A DNA stretch of 64,000 nt from Pseudomonadota bacterium (GCA_024228935.1 JAAESX010000047.1:1-64000); one strand, 5' to 3'; numbered from the stretch's first letter, positions 16,718 through 25,376 are shown. Notes: generated by a model from the sequence alone, not told the origin. Made by a program: numbers and translations.

Positions 16718-17283
16718 GCCGCCGGCTCTCCCTCAGGAATGGCCTCTTCGCGGTCGTGGCGGTGGTCGGCATCGTGCTCGACCAGCTGACCAAGATGTGG
16801 GTCCGCGGAAACCTGGAGCTCGGTCGAGGCCGGGTCTCGGTCATCGACGGCTTCTTCGAGATCGTGCACGTCGAGAACACCGGCGCGGCGTTCGGCATGC
16901 TGAGCGACCAGCCGTGGGCGATGTACGTCTTCATCCCGTTCACGCTCATCGCGGTCGGGGTCCTCATCTCGCTCCTGCGCGAGCTGCCCGACGAGGCCGT
17001 GTTCATGCCGGTCTCGCTCGGACTCATCCTGGCCGGCGCCATCGGGAACTTCCTCGACCGGGCGATCTACCAGTCGGTGACGGACTTCCTGCGCTTCTAC
17101 GTCGAGTCCGGCGGGCTGGCCGACTTCCTGTACGAGCAGTTCGGCACGCGCGAGTGGCCGAGCTTCAACGTCGCCGACATCTGCATCGTCGTGGGCGTCA
17201 TCCTTTTCATCGGCTGGGAGCTGACCGTCGGACGCAAGCTGCGCGCGGAAGAGGAAGCGGCCGAGCAGGCCGAGGCGGCCTGA
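16714..17283 (+). CDS. lspA: lipoprotein signal peptidase II, copy 2
   Basis: This second LspA has 189 residues and starts at GTG overlapping the first copy. It is clearly divergent from copy 1, so it is not an assembly duplicate. Catalytic Asp residues are intact (GNFLDR, FNVADICI), as is HVENTGAAFG. One usually conserved Gly after the first Asp motif is Ser here (YQSVTDFL instead of YQGVTDFL). Its C-terminal tail is mixed-charge (RKLRAEEEAAEQAEA), unlike the acidic tail of copy 1. Myxococcus xanthus is known to carry several lspA paralogues connected with the LspA inhibitor antibiotic TA. Redundancy, resistance or substrate specialisation are all possible here. The next gene starts immediately after the stop. 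Confidence 0.93.
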   Translation: MSRRLSLRNGLFAVVAVVGIVLDQLTKMWVRGNLELGRGRVSVIDGFFEIVHVENTGAAFGMLSDQPWAMYVFIPFTLIAVGVLISLLRELPDEAVFMPVSLGLILAGAIGNFLDRAIYQSVTDFLRFYVESGGLADFLYEQFGTREWPSFNVADICIVVGVILFIGWELTVGRKLRAEEEAAEQAEAA

Positions 17284-18051
17284 ATGCATCCGATCCTGTT
17301 CTCCATCGGCGACTTCGCCGTCCACAGCTACGGCGTGCTCATCGCCCTCGGTACGATCCTGGCCGTCACCCTCGGCACGAAGTGGTCCAAGGAAGCCGGC
17401 TTCCACAAGGACATGTTCACGGACCTTGGGTTCTGGTCGATCGTCGCCGCGGTGATCGGAGCCCGCCTCGAGTACGTGCGCACCACGTGGCACCAGTTCG
17501 ACGGCGCCAGCATCGGCCAGATCATCAACGTCCGCGACGGTGGGCTGGTCTTCTACGGCGGCCTGATCGGCGTGCTGATCGCGTTCTCGATCATCATCTG
17601 GCGCAAGAAGTTGCCGCCGCTGAAGATCCTGGACATCCTGGCGCCGCTCATCCCGTTCGGGATCGTGTTCGGTCGCTCCGGGTGCCTGATGGCCGGCTGC
17701 TGCTACGGCCTGCCGACCGACCTCCCGTGGGCCGTCACGTTCACGCACGAGCTGTCCGTGGCGCCGCTGAACATCCCGCTGCACCCGACCCAGATCTACG
17801 AGGTGCTGTACGGCGCGGGCCTGTTCGGGCTCCTGGTCTGGATGCGCAAGCACGTGAAGTTCGACGGCCAGCTCATCCTCACGTTCCTGACGCTGTACCC
17901 GCTGATGCGGTCCGCCAACGAGCTCCTGCGTGGTGACGCCGAGCGCGGCTTCTTCCTGGACGGCTCGCTGTCCAACGCACAGGCGATCAGCGTCGCCGTC
18001 GCGGTCGTGGCTGGAATCGGCTGGGTGACGCTGCTCAAGAAGAACTCATGA
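17284..18051 (+). CDS. lgt: prolipoprotein diacylglyceryl transferase, copy 1
   Basis: Lgt transfers diacylglycerol from phosphatidylglycerol to the lipobox Cys, the first step of lipoprotein maturation, in the inner membrane. The 255-residue multi-pass protein begins MHPILFSIGDFAVHSYGVL, a typical Lgt start. It has GGLVFYGGLIG, the core GRSGCLMAGCCYGLPTDLPW, HPTQIYE, and the late Arg/Glu segment RSANELLRGDAERGFF. These correspond to the conserved Lgt signature, the His-containing loop and the C-terminal Arg region of the family. It follows lspA copy 2 with no gap, and its stop overlaps the next small membrane gene (ATGA). Confidence 0.93.
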   Translation: MHPILFSIGDFAVHSYGVLIALGTILAVTLGTKWSKEAGFHKDMFTDLGFWSIVAAVIGARLEYVRTTWHQFDGASIGQIINVRDGGLVFYGGLIGVLIAFSIIIWRKKLPPLKILDILAPLIPFGIVFGRSGCLMAGCCYGLPTDLPWAVTFTHELSVAPLNIPLHPTQIYEVLYGAGLFGLLVWMRKHVKFDGQLILTFLTLYPLMRSANELLRGDAERGFFLDGSLSNAQAISVAVAVVAGIGWVTLLKKNS

Positions 18052-18356
18052 CAGGGAAGCTCGATGAGCTGGCCGAGGCCAGCGTCGGGCAGCGCGTCGC
18101 AACGTTCCTGCTGGCTGGCTGCTTCGCCCCCCTGTTCGGAGGCGCCGCGGTCGCCATCGTCGGCAAGATCGAGGACCCCGTCGAGGAAGTCTTCGAGCTC
18201 GGCGGCGCTGCGCTGATGGGCATGATCTCGGTGATGGTCGCCCTGGTCGCCGCCATCGCCATCCGCCCCTCGCTGGCACGCCACAAGGGCATGACCGTCG
18301 CCTTCGGCGCCTTCTTCCTGATCGTCCTGGCGGTCTTCCGGGTCTTCGTGAACTGA
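18048..18356 (+). CDS. small three-helix membrane protein between two lgt genes
   Basis: This 102-residue protein has three hydrophobic segments (FLLAGCFAPLFGGAAVAIVG, ALMGMISVMVALVAAIAI, VAFGAFFLIVLAVFRVFV) joined by short charged loops. No family is recognised. It is translationally coupled on both sides, to lgt copy 1 by ATGA and to lgt copy 2 by TGATG. A role in lipoprotein maturation, for example as an accessory subunit, is therefore plausible, but nothing in the protein itself shows it. Confidence 0.7.
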   Translation: MTGKLDELAEASVGQRVATFLLAGCFAPLFGGAAVAIVGKIEDPVEEVFELGGAALMGMISVMVALVAAIAIRPSLARHKGMTVAFGAFFLIVLAVFRVFVN

Positions 18357-19138
18357 TGCATCCCGTCCTCTTCGAGATCGGCCCGCTCTCCCTCCACAGC
18401 TACGGCGCCGGGGTCGGCCTCGCGCTGCTCATCGGCATGTGGCTCCCGAGCTTCCTGACCCGGAACCAGGAAGGCTGGCCGAAGGACTTCTTCTGGTTCA
18501 CCGGCCTGGTCGTCGGACCCACGGCCGTCTTCTTCTCCCGCCTCGAGTACGTGCGGCAGCACTGGTCGGAGAAGTTCGCGGACGACCCGGGCGCGATCCT
18601 GGCGTTCTCGGACGGCGGCGTGGTCTTCCACGGCGGCGTGATCGGCGCGTTCGTCGGCCTTTGGCTGGTCATCAAGATCAAGGAAGTGAACGTCTGGAAG
18701 GCGATGGACGCCATCGCCCCGGCCGTCGGCTTCGGCCTGCTCGTGGCCCGGCTCGGCTGCTTCGGCGCCGGCTGCTGCTACGGCGGCCCGACCGACCTGC
18801 CGTGGGGCGTCCTGTTCGACCACCCCGACAGCATCGCGCCGGGCGACGTGGTCCGGCATCCGACCCAGCTCTACGCGTCTCTCTACGGCCTGGCGCTCGG
18901 GATCGGCCTGCTGTGGCTCTACCCACGACGGCGGTTCGACGGCCAGGTCATCCTGGTGGCCGGCATCCTGTACCCCATCCTCCGCAGCTTCAACGAGATG
19001 GTCCGGAACGACGGCGAGCGCGGCTACCTGTGGGAGGCGGTGCTCGGCCAGACGCTCACCCCGGCGCAGGGCTTCTCGCTCGTGCTGGCGGCGCTCTCGC
19101 TGTACGGTTGGCTGACCCTGTCTCGGCGCGCCAGCTGA
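18356..19138 (+). CDS. lgt: prolipoprotein diacylglyceryl transferase, copy 2
   Basis: This second Lgt has 260 residues, beginning MHPVLFEIGPLSLHSYGAG. The family blocks are intact: DGGVVFHGGVIGAFVG, ARLGCFGAGCCYGGPTDLPW, RHPTQLYASLYG and RSFNEMVRNDGERGYLW. In the HPTQ-Y block it has YAS where copy 1 and most Lgt have YE, so the acidic residue after the Tyr is missing. It is too different from copy 1 to be a recent duplicate. Its start overlaps the stop of the small membrane gene. It closes the maturation operon; the next gene starts 30 bp later. Confidence 0.92.
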   Translation: MHPVLFEIGPLSLHSYGAGVGLALLIGMWLPSFLTRNQEGWPKDFFWFTGLVVGPTAVFFSRLEYVRQHWSEKFADDPGAILAFSDGGVVFHGGVIGAFVGLWLVIKIKEVNVWKAMDAIAPAVGFGLLVARLGCFGAGCCYGGPTDLPWGVLFDHPDSIAPGDVVRHPTQLYASLYGLALGIGLLWLYPRRRFDGQVILVAGILYPILRSFNEMVRNDGERGYLWEAVLGQTLTPAQGFSLVLAALSLYGWLTLSRRAS

Positions 19139-19168
19139 AGCCGAGGGACCACGGACTCCGGTGAGCTG

Positions 19169-21013
19169 ATGAGCAACGAGCGCTGGGCAGCAGGATTCTG
19201 GGTGGCGATCCAGCTCGCCCTCCAGGTCTCCCTGTTCCTCTCGAGCCCCGACGGCTTCACGCTCGACGAGGGCGAGATGGGCCAGCCGACGACCGCCTGG
19301 CTCGTCCTGCACGGCTACCTCGGCAAGTTCCCCGAGATCCAGATGGGCAGCTACGCCGGCTCAGCGGCCCTGACGCCCTGGCTCGTCGCTCCCTTCCTGG
19401 TGGTGCTCGGCCCGAAGCTCGTCGCCTGGAAAGCCGCGATCTGGACGTTCTCGGCCGCGCTGCTGCTGGTCGGCCGTCGCCTGGCCCACGAGCTGTCCGG
19501 TCGCGCTGGAGCCGAGCTGTTCTGCGCGCTCATCGTCCTGGCGCCGTCGTTCTACCTGGGCGTCAGCGTGCACGGGGTCGGGAGCCACACCGGCGTGATG
19601 CTCCCGGTCCTGCTCTCGGCCCTGGCCCTGCTGCGCGTGGTCGAGACCGACGATGTGCGGCCCGCCGCGGCGCTCGGGCTGGCGATGGGCCTCACCATCA
19701 CGACGGCCTACACGGGCGCGTTCGCCGTGCCGACGCTGCTCGTTCTCTGGCTCGCGGCGCGACGCCCCACGCTGTCCCAGCTCGGCGCCTGGGCGGGCTC
19801 GCTGGCCATCGGTCTGCTCCCCTGGATCGGGCTCACGCTCACCCAGTTCGGTCACCGCGCCACGTTCCCGGATGGGCAGGGCCTGACCGAGTTCCTGTCG
19901 CTCACCCACGTGCTGGAGCGCGTCCCGCTCCTGATCGACGGTCCGTACACCGACGGCATGTTCGTGGGCACGCTGCCGGTCGGCCCAGGACACTGGGTCG
20001 CGAGCATCCAGGCGCTCGGCGTCCTGGTCGCCATCGGACTGGCGGTCCGCGCCGCACGGATCAACCGGGTCGCTGCGGTCCGCGCATGGCTGCCGCCCGC
20101 CCTGACGCTGGCGTTCCTCCTGGCGTTCCTCATCACCGACCCCACCGCGGACCGCACGGACCTGGACGCGGTGATCACCCCCAACAGCCTGCGCTACCAC
20201 GCGCCGCTCGTGCCGCTCGCCGCCCTGTGCCTCGGCCAGGCGTTGGCGATCCTGCCGGGCCGCTGGGTCCTGGCGTTCGCCGTCGCCCTGCTCGGACCCG
20301 GGCTGACCGCGCGGCTGGTCCAGCTCGACGCGGAGCACACCCGCCGCCCGCTCCACCTGCCAGCTCTCGAGCTCGAGCTGACCTACAGCAAGCTGCCTCG
20401 CCCGAGCCTGACGTTCGTCGAGGTACGTCAGGCGGGCACGACGCTCGAGGCGCTGTACGGCCGACCGCTCAGCGATGACCCCTGGATGCGACGGCTCCAC
20501 TGGGAGCTGATCGGATTCGAGCTGGGTTCGCACACGAGCGGGGCCGACTTCACCGACTTCGCGGCGCTCGGTACCTGGATGCGGACGCTGGAGCCCGACG
20601 TCTGGCCCGACCTGTTCCGCGGGATGGCGGCGAACTCGGATCGGCCCTCCGACCAGAAGCTCGCCCGTTTTCCCCCCGAGCTGTTCTCGCTGGCCGATCG
20701 AGCGTGGCTGCGGCGTGACCTCGAGCCGTGCCTCGGCGCCCTGCAGAAGGGCTCCTGGTCGGGGACCAGTTCGTGCTCGGGTCCCCAGATCATCTGGGCC
20801 ATGGGCGCGGCCGGGGAGCTGGCGCGCGACGGCTCGCCGGTCCTGTTCTCGGACGTCCCGGCCGAGCACCAGGAGGCGTTCGCCGAAGGCATGGGGGACG
20901 CCCATGGGCAGCAGTGGGGCTACACGGACATGGCGTGTCCGCTCAGCGCGCACTGCGCCGCCTGGGCTCGAGGCTTCGAGGCCGGGAAGGCACCGGTCTT
21001 CGGGCCGGAATGA
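19169..21013 (+). CDS. large multi-pass membrane protein, possible GT-C-type glycosyltransferase
   Basis: The 614-residue protein has about ten hydrophobic segments in its first 400 residues and a soluble C-terminal part. The first loop has FTLDEGEMGQPT after helix 1, an acidic loop in the place where GT-C-fold glycosyltransferases (GT39/GT83) carry their catalytic Asp/Glu. The last 200 residues are soluble and include several Cys (EPCLGALQKG, TSSCSGPQ, MACPLSAHCAAW). No strict family assignment is possible. The start at ATG 19169 follows GGTGAG, in the 30-bp gap after lgt copy 2. Its last 71 bp overlap the 3' end of the convergent comEC gene. Confidence 0.7.
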   Translation: MSNERWAAGFWVAIQLALQVSLFLSSPDGFTLDEGEMGQPTTAWLVLHGYLGKFPEIQMGSYAGSAALTPWLVAPFLVVLGPKLVAWKAAIWTFSAALLLVGRRLAHELSGRAGAELFCALIVLAPSFYLGVSVHGVGSHTGVMLPVLLSALALLRVVETDDVRPAAALGLAMGLTITTAYTGAFAVPTLLVLWLAARRPTLSQLGAWAGSLAIGLLPWIGLTLTQFGHRATFPDGQGLTEFLSLTHVLERVPLLIDGPYTDGMFVGTLPVGPGHWVASIQALGVLVAIGLAVRAARINRVAAVRAWLPPALTLAFLLAFLITDPTADRTDLDAVITPNSLRYHAPLVPLAALCLGQALAILPGRWVLAFAVALLGPGLTARLVQLDAEHTRRPLHLPALELELTYSKLPRPSLTFVEVRQAGTTLEALYGRPLSDDPWMRRLHWELIGFELGSHTSGADFTDFAALGTWMRTLEPDVWPDLFRGMAANSDRPSDQKLARFPPELFSLADRAWLRRDLEPCLGALQKGSWSGTSSCSGPQIIWAMGAAGELARDGSPVLFSDVPAEHQEAFAEGMGDAHGQQWGYTDMACPLSAHCAAWARGFEAGKAPVFGPE

Positions 21014-23156
21014 CGGTCCACCCGGACCAGCCCTCCGCGGGGCGCCAGGTCCGTACGCGCAAGCCGTCGGGGATCGGCTCGAGCTGCACGGACCCATCCA
21101 GGTCCGTTCGGTAGACCCGAGCGCTCACGAGCGTGTGCAGCGTGATGGCGTGCGGGTGTCCGTACCGACTCTCCCGCCCGACGGGGATGACGGCGATGAG
21201 TGGGTCGAGCTCAGCGAGCAGCTCTGGGCTCGACGATGTGCGGCTTCCGTGGTGGGCGACCTTCAGGACGTCCACCGGGCCGACCTCGCCGAGCGCCGAC
21301 TCGCCGGCGTCCTCGACGTCCCCCGTGAACAGGAACGAGCGCTCGGCCAGGGTGAGCCGCATCACGAGCGACACCTCGTTCGCGTCCTCGGCGTGCTCGT
21401 CGAGGAACTCGGGCGAGGGGTGCAGGACCTCCCACTCCGGCAGCGTGGGATGTGCCGGGCCGAGGAGTGGGATGCCTCGGTCCGAGCAGATCGCCCACAG
21501 CCTGGCGTAGTCGTCCTCGCCTTCGAGCGGGGCCCGCGAGACACGCACCGCGTCGACCTCCAGCTCCTCGAGCACCGGGAGCAGGCCTCCGTAGTGGTCC
21601 GGGTGGGGGTGACTCACGACGACCTCGTCCAGGTGTCGGAGCCCTCGCCGACGCAGGTACCGCAGCACCCGATCCGAGGGAGGTCCGCCGTCGACGAGCA
21701 CGGTGTGCGTCCCCTCGACGAGCGCAGCGTCCCCCTGACCGATGGCGAGGAACGTCACCCGCGGCCCCGCCGGGAGCGACGTGAGCCCGAGCGCGAGCAG
21801 GGCGATGCTCGCTCGAAGACGCCCGCGCGCCGGCAGCGCGAGCGCCACCCCCAGCGCCCCCAGGCCACCGACGGCGGGCGTCCAGATCGGCCCCTCGATG
21901 AGCGCGAGCCACCGAAGCACCAGGTCCCAGGCCGTGTCCGCCACGGCCATGGGAAAGAGCCAGCCCTGCGAGGCCAGGACCGCCGCGGGCAACGCGACGC
22001 AGCTGACGAGGGGGACCGCGACCAGGTTGGCCAGCGGCGCGGCGACAGGGAACGCCTGGAACGTCCAGGCGGACATCGGCAGGGTCCCGAGCGACGCGCC
22101 CAACGTCGCGGCCACGCTCCGCACCGGCCACGTGAGCCACCGAGGAGCATCCGGCGGCAGGTACCGCTCGAGCCGTGGAGCGATGGCGACGAGCCCGGTC
22201 ACCGCTCCGAACGACAGCCCGAAGCTCACGCTGCGGACCGCTCCCGGGTCCCCGAGAGCGACGCACACAGCCGCCGCGGCCAGCAGGTTCCAGAGGCGCA
22301 CCGCTCGTCCCGAGGCCGACGCGATCAGGGCCCCCGCCAGCATCCAGCTCGCTCGGCGGGCGGAGACCGGCCAGCCGACGAACGTCGCGAACGAGAACGC
22401 GACCACGACGCCGACGACGACCGGCGCCCACTGGACCAGCCGGTTCATGTGCCACAGGGCGAGTGGGGCGACGAGCCCGCGCGTGACCAGTGCCGCCAGC
22501 CCAGCGAGCAGGCCCACGTGGAGCCCGCTCACCGACAGCAGATGGAGTGTCCCGGTCTCCCGCAGCAGCTCGATGTCGTCGTCCGACGCCAGCGTCCGGT
22601 CGCCGAAGGCCAGCGCCTGGAGCAGGCCCTCGTGCCGAGCCGCCCCGAAAGGCTGCGGCCTGGGCCCCGTCGAGGACGCGACCAGCCGGGCGAGGACCAG
22701 CGTCCGCACACCCCGGGTCCGTGCGTCCAGCTCCGGGTCCACGTCCCCAGGGAGCGCCACGTCCCAGCTCGGTCGGGCCATCCCGAACACGCCCACCGAC
22801 GTGCCCGCCGCAGGAGGAGCGTCCGGCGACAGCACCGTCACGCGCCCCGACGCCGGCTGACTCCCGACCCGGTCCAGCGCCAGCTCCATCCGCCGACCGC
22901 TCGACGAGAGCACCTCGCCCCCGACCGAGACGGTGCCGCGAAGCTCGGGTCCCGGCTCGATCAAGCTGGGCGCCGCAGAGCCGAGCCAGAACCCCGCAGC
23001 GAGCAGCGCCCAGGAGCCCCCGCGCCCCCGCGCACAGCCCAGGAGGCAGCAAGCGCACACCGCCACGAGGCAAGCGGTGCTCCCCGGCATCCAGTGGGGC
23101 CAGAGCCAGACCCCGAGCAGGAGAGCGAGGGCCGGGACGAGAAGGGGGTTCCGCAT
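20943..23156 (-). CDS. comEC: ComEC/Rec2-family DNA-uptake channel
   Basis: ComEC forms the inner-membrane channel for single-stranded DNA during natural transformation. The 737-residue protein has N-terminal membrane helices, a short OB-like soluble section, the competence domain (LHLLSVSGLHVGLLAGLAALV and GWPVSARRASWMLAGALIAS) and further helices. A C-terminal metallo-beta-lactamase domain follows, with VVVSHPHPDHYGGLLP near residue 510, FLFTGDVEDAGE and VLKVAHHGSRTSSSPELL. Domain order and length match full ComEC. The extreme C-terminus is Arg/Pro-rich and overlaps the convergent membrane-protein gene by 71 bp. No other competence genes are in the window. Confidence 0.92.
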   Translation of the reverse strand: MRNPLLVPALALLLGVWLWPHWMPGSTACLVAVCACCLLGCARGRGGSWALLAAGFWLGSAAPSLIEPGPELRGTVSVGGEVLSSSGRRMELALDRVGSQPASGRVTVLSPDAPPAAGTSVGVFGMARPSWDVALPGDVDPELDARTRGVRTLVLARLVASSTGPRPQPFGAARHEGLLQALAFGDRTLASDDDIELLRETGTLHLLSVSGLHVGLLAGLAALVTRGLVAPLALWHMNRLVQWAPVVVGVVVAFSFATFVGWPVSARRASWMLAGALIASASGRAVRLWNLLAAAAVCVALGDPGAVRSVSFGLSFGAVTGLVAIAPRLERYLPPDAPRWLTWPVRSVAATLGASLGTLPMSAWTFQAFPVAAPLANLVAVPLVSCVALPAAVLASQGWLFPMAVADTAWDLVLRWLALIEGPIWTPAVGGLGALGVALALPARGRLRASIALLALGLTSLPAGPRVTFLAIGQGDAALVEGTHTVLVDGGPPSDRVLRYLRRRGLRHLDEVVVSHPHPDHYGGLLPVLEELEVDAVRVSRAPLEGEDDYARLWAICSDRGIPLLGPAHPTLPEWEVLHPSPEFLDEHAEDANEVSLVMRLTLAERSFLFTGDVEDAGESALGEVGPVDVLKVAHHGSRTSSSPELLAELDPLIAVIPVGRESRYGHPHAITLHTLVSARVYRTDLDGSVQLEPIPDGLRVRTWRPAEGWSGWTVIPARRPVPSRPRSLEPRRRSAR

Positions 23157-23263
23157 GCGCCACCTGATTGCAGGGCGCGTGCCAGCCAGATTCCCCCGAT
23201 TCGGCCCCGAAACGCGACCCGGGGCCAGGGAGGTGCGAAGCTCCCCCGGAACAAGTCATGTGA

Positions 23264-24031
23264 GTGTCGGGACACCCCCTGGATTCCTTCCTGCTGGTGT
23301 GGCTGCCTGCAGCCCCGTTGGACCCGCCGTCCCTCGCCGACCCGCGAGCGCTGCGTCCGAGCGCCAGCCTTCGCTTCGCCAGCGACCGGCTCGACGCCTC
23401 ACTGGGGACGGCCCAGCCCCTCGTCCAGCTCGGGGACACCGTCCAGGTCCAGGTCCAGCTCGCAGGCGGCGGCTGGATGAGCTTCCAGCAGACGGGCGAC
23501 GCGACCTTTGCGCTGACCACCTTCGACGGGCGCTTCGGGCTCCCCGTGCAGATCGGCTGGGACCTCTGGGTCGCCGAGGCCGGATGGATCCACACGAGCG
23601 CCCACCTGGCCGATGGCACCCGGATGTCGGGCGAGCACCGAACGCCCATCACGTGGTCTCGCGAGGAGCTCTACGCGGACCTGTCCCGACGCGTCGGCCC
23701 TGCTCGCATCGAGGCGGGAGCGAGCGCGCTGGCTCGCACGACCCCCGATCTGGGACGAGGCGGACTCCACTTCGGCGGGGACGCCGCCTGGCGCTTCCTG
23801 TTCGTCGCCGCCAACCTGTCCCTGCGCGCCGAGTACGACTGGGACCCCGGCGTGCAGGGCCTGCTCGGCGTGCGGCACGTCACCGAGCAGGGGACGGCCG
23901 GCCACCTGGCGCTCCAGCTCTACGACGGCCCCGATCGACGCGGGCAGTACCAGGGCGAGGACGACCGATTCGTCGGGCTCACGTTCGGGTTCGACGCCGT
24001 CAGAACCGACAGGCCGCGCCCGGACCGGTGA
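23264..24031 (+). CDS. predicted outer-membrane or surface beta-protein, hypothetical
   Basis: This 255-residue protein begins at GTG and has an N-terminal hydrophobic stretch (SFLLVWLPAAPLDPP) that could be a signal peptide. The rest is rich in alternating strands with aromatic girdle residues, for example FLFVAANLSLRAEYDWDP and DDRFVGLTFGFDAV, consistent with an outer-membrane barrel. The C-terminal residues (DRPRPDR) are not the classical Phe end. No family is recognised. It is divergent from comEC with a 107-bp gap that must hold both promoters; no clear site was seen there. Confidence 0.6.
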   Translation: MSGHPLDSFLLVWLPAAPLDPPSLADPRALRPSASLRFASDRLDASLGTAQPLVQLGDTVQVQVQLAGGGWMSFQQTGDATFALTTFDGRFGLPVQIGWDLWVAEAGWIHTSAHLADGTRMSGEHRTPITWSREELYADLSRRVGPARIEAGASALARTTPDLGRGGLHFGGDAAWRFLFVAANLSLRAEYDWDPGVQGLLGVRHVTEQGTAGHLALQLYDGPDRRGQYQGEDDRFVGLTFGFDAVRTDRPRPDR

Positions 24032-24052
24032 GCAACGGCCGAGGCCGTCGCG

Positions 24053-24592
24053 TCATTCGACCTCCCCCGCGAGGCAGCTCTTCGCTCCATGGACGATCCA
24101 GTCCCTGGGCCCACCCCACTCGTTGCGCGCGCAGTGCGCGGTGGGGTCCGGCATCTCCTCGGCCACACAGGCCGCCTCGACCCATCCGGTCTCGACGAAG
24201 GTCGGACACTCGGCCTCGAGCTCGATGAGGCACCACTTGGCTCCATGGAGTGCCCCGTCGAGCTCGGACGATCCCGTGGAGTTCCAGGAGGTGGAACACG
24301 CGTCGTGCCAGTCCGGCGCCATCCGGTCCGCGCATCCGTGCTCGACCCAGGCGGCACTGGCCGCAGCCGTGCAGGTCGTCGGTTCCCGCCCGACGTAAGG
24401 CACGCGCTCGCCCGTGTCGTCCTCGACATCCCACACGAGCCAGCCGACCGCCCCCGTGCACAACAGCACCGGGAGGAGGACCGCTGCGAGGACCGCCTTC
24501 TTCGGAATGAGGCCGCTGGCCACCGCCCATACGAGCGCCGTGCCGACGGCGACCACGAGCAACGAACTGACAACCGAGATGATCTCGAACAT
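24053..24592 (-). CDS. two-helix membrane protein with Cys-rich exterior domain, hypothetical
   Basis: This 179-residue protein has two N-terminal hydrophobic helices (IISVVSSLLVVAVGTALVWA and AVLAAVLLPVLLCTGAVGWL). A soluble domain of about 120 residues with around eight Cys follows (TTCTAAASAAW, HGCADRM, DACSTSW, KWCLIELEAECP, AACVAEE, AHCARNEW, KSCLAGE). Regular Cys spacing suggests disulfide-linked repeats outside the cytoplasm. A repeated element, HGAKWC and HGAKSC, supports internal duplication. No family is known to me. It lies next to a stretch of damaged small membrane-protein genes. Confidence 0.6.
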   Translation of the reverse strand: MFEIISVVSSLLVVAVGTALVWAVASGLIPKKAVLAAVLLPVLLCTGAVGWLVWDVEDDTGERVPYVGREPTTCTAAASAAWVEHGCADRMAPDWHDACSTSWNSTGSSELDGALHGAKWCLIELEAECPTFVETGWVEAACVAEEMPDPTAHCARNEWGGPRDWIVHGAKSCLAGEVE

Positions 24593-24746
24593 GGGGTCCC
24601 CCTCTGTGAGGACCCAGTCTGTCGAAGCCTCGAGGGCCTGTGGAACACCCCCTCCGCCGAGTCGCGCGGCGCCAGCCCATCGATTCGGCAGAAGTCGTTC
24701 TCGAACGCCGACTCACGACGAATCGTCCCGATGTCGATTCCCGGCT
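24593..24746. other. intergenic stretch, no gene seen
   Basis: This 154-bp gap lies upstream of the Cys-rich membrane-protein gene and downstream of a damaged small gene. Frames are open in places, but none has a start with a ribosome site or membrane-protein character like its neighbours. It probably holds the promoter of the gene at 24592. No strong hairpin was found. Confidence 0.4.
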
Positions 24747-24953
24747 CTATAGGCCGTTCTCGACCATGGTGTGCGCGATCAGGAACAGGTAGCCGCCGAA
24801 GAACGTCATCACGCCGACGAACGCCGACGTGAGCCCCATCCAGCCTTGCCTCGAGGTGGCCATGTCCGTGAAGAGCGCGAGACCGAACACGATGAGTCCG
24901 ATCAGCACGGCAGAGCCGCAGAACTACACGAGACCAGCGATGAACCAGGACAC
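24747..24953 (-). pseudogene. small two-helix membrane protein gene with in-frame TAG
   Basis: The GTG at 24951-24953 follows a strong ribosome site (GGTGGAGG on the minus strand). It opens VSWFIAGLV, and the frame then meets TAG at 24924-24926. The frame continues as a convincing membrane protein: FCGSAVLIGLIVFGLALF, a short charged loop, then GVMTFFGGYLFLIAHTM and a stop at 24747. Without the TAG it would encode 68 residues with two helices. TAG differs by one base from TGG (Trp) and CAG (Gln). It is either a nonsense mutation or a sequencing error. It lies beside another damaged membrane-protein gene. Confidence 0.5.
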
Positions 24954-24997
24954 GGGGAACCTCCACCCATGAATACTCGGCAGCAGGTCCGCTTACT

Positions 24998-25376
24998 TCA
25001 CTGCAGTCCGCAGAATCGGCGGACCTTCCCACGGCACAGCGCCCAGAAACCGTAGATCGCCAGCGGCCAGAACCCCATCACCAGCGTGACCAGGGCGCCG
25101 AAGCGACCGAACCAGGCGGCGCTGTTGCCCTGGCCGATCTTGAAGCCGCTCCACAGGAACCCGAGGCCGGTCACGCCACAGACCAGCAGGCCCGGGATGC
25201 CCACGAGGAACATCGACCGCCCCGACGTCGCGCAGCTCATGCTCGGTCAGACCCATCCAGAAGCCCAGGAACGGCGACGCCACCCCCATCATCAGCAGCA
25301 GCCCACCCCAGGACATCACCAGCCCGCGAAGAGCGGTCAGGTGGCCATCTCCCACATAGACGTCGTCGAGTGCCAT
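24998..25376 (-). pseudogene. membrane protein gene with one-base frameshift
   Basis: The ATG at 25374-25376 opens MALDDVYVGDGHL, then a helix (LVMSWGGLLLMMGVASPFLG) and LTEHELRDVG. The frame then turns into non-membrane sequence. One base to the side, another frame continues as FLVGIPGLLVCGVTGLGFLW, GRFGALVTLVMGFWPLAIYG and CRGKVRRFCGLQ, ending at 24998. Removing one C from the CCCC run at 25220-25223 (GGGG on the coding strand) joins both parts as RDVGRSMFLVGIPG, giving about 125 residues with three to four helices. The fusion is convincing; whether the extra base is real needs read data. No family is assigned. Confidence 0.55.

Noticed and set aside
16142..17283. Tandem lspA as assembly duplication
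   Set aside because: The two copies differ throughout at the protein level while keeping catalytic residues, so they are true paralogues.
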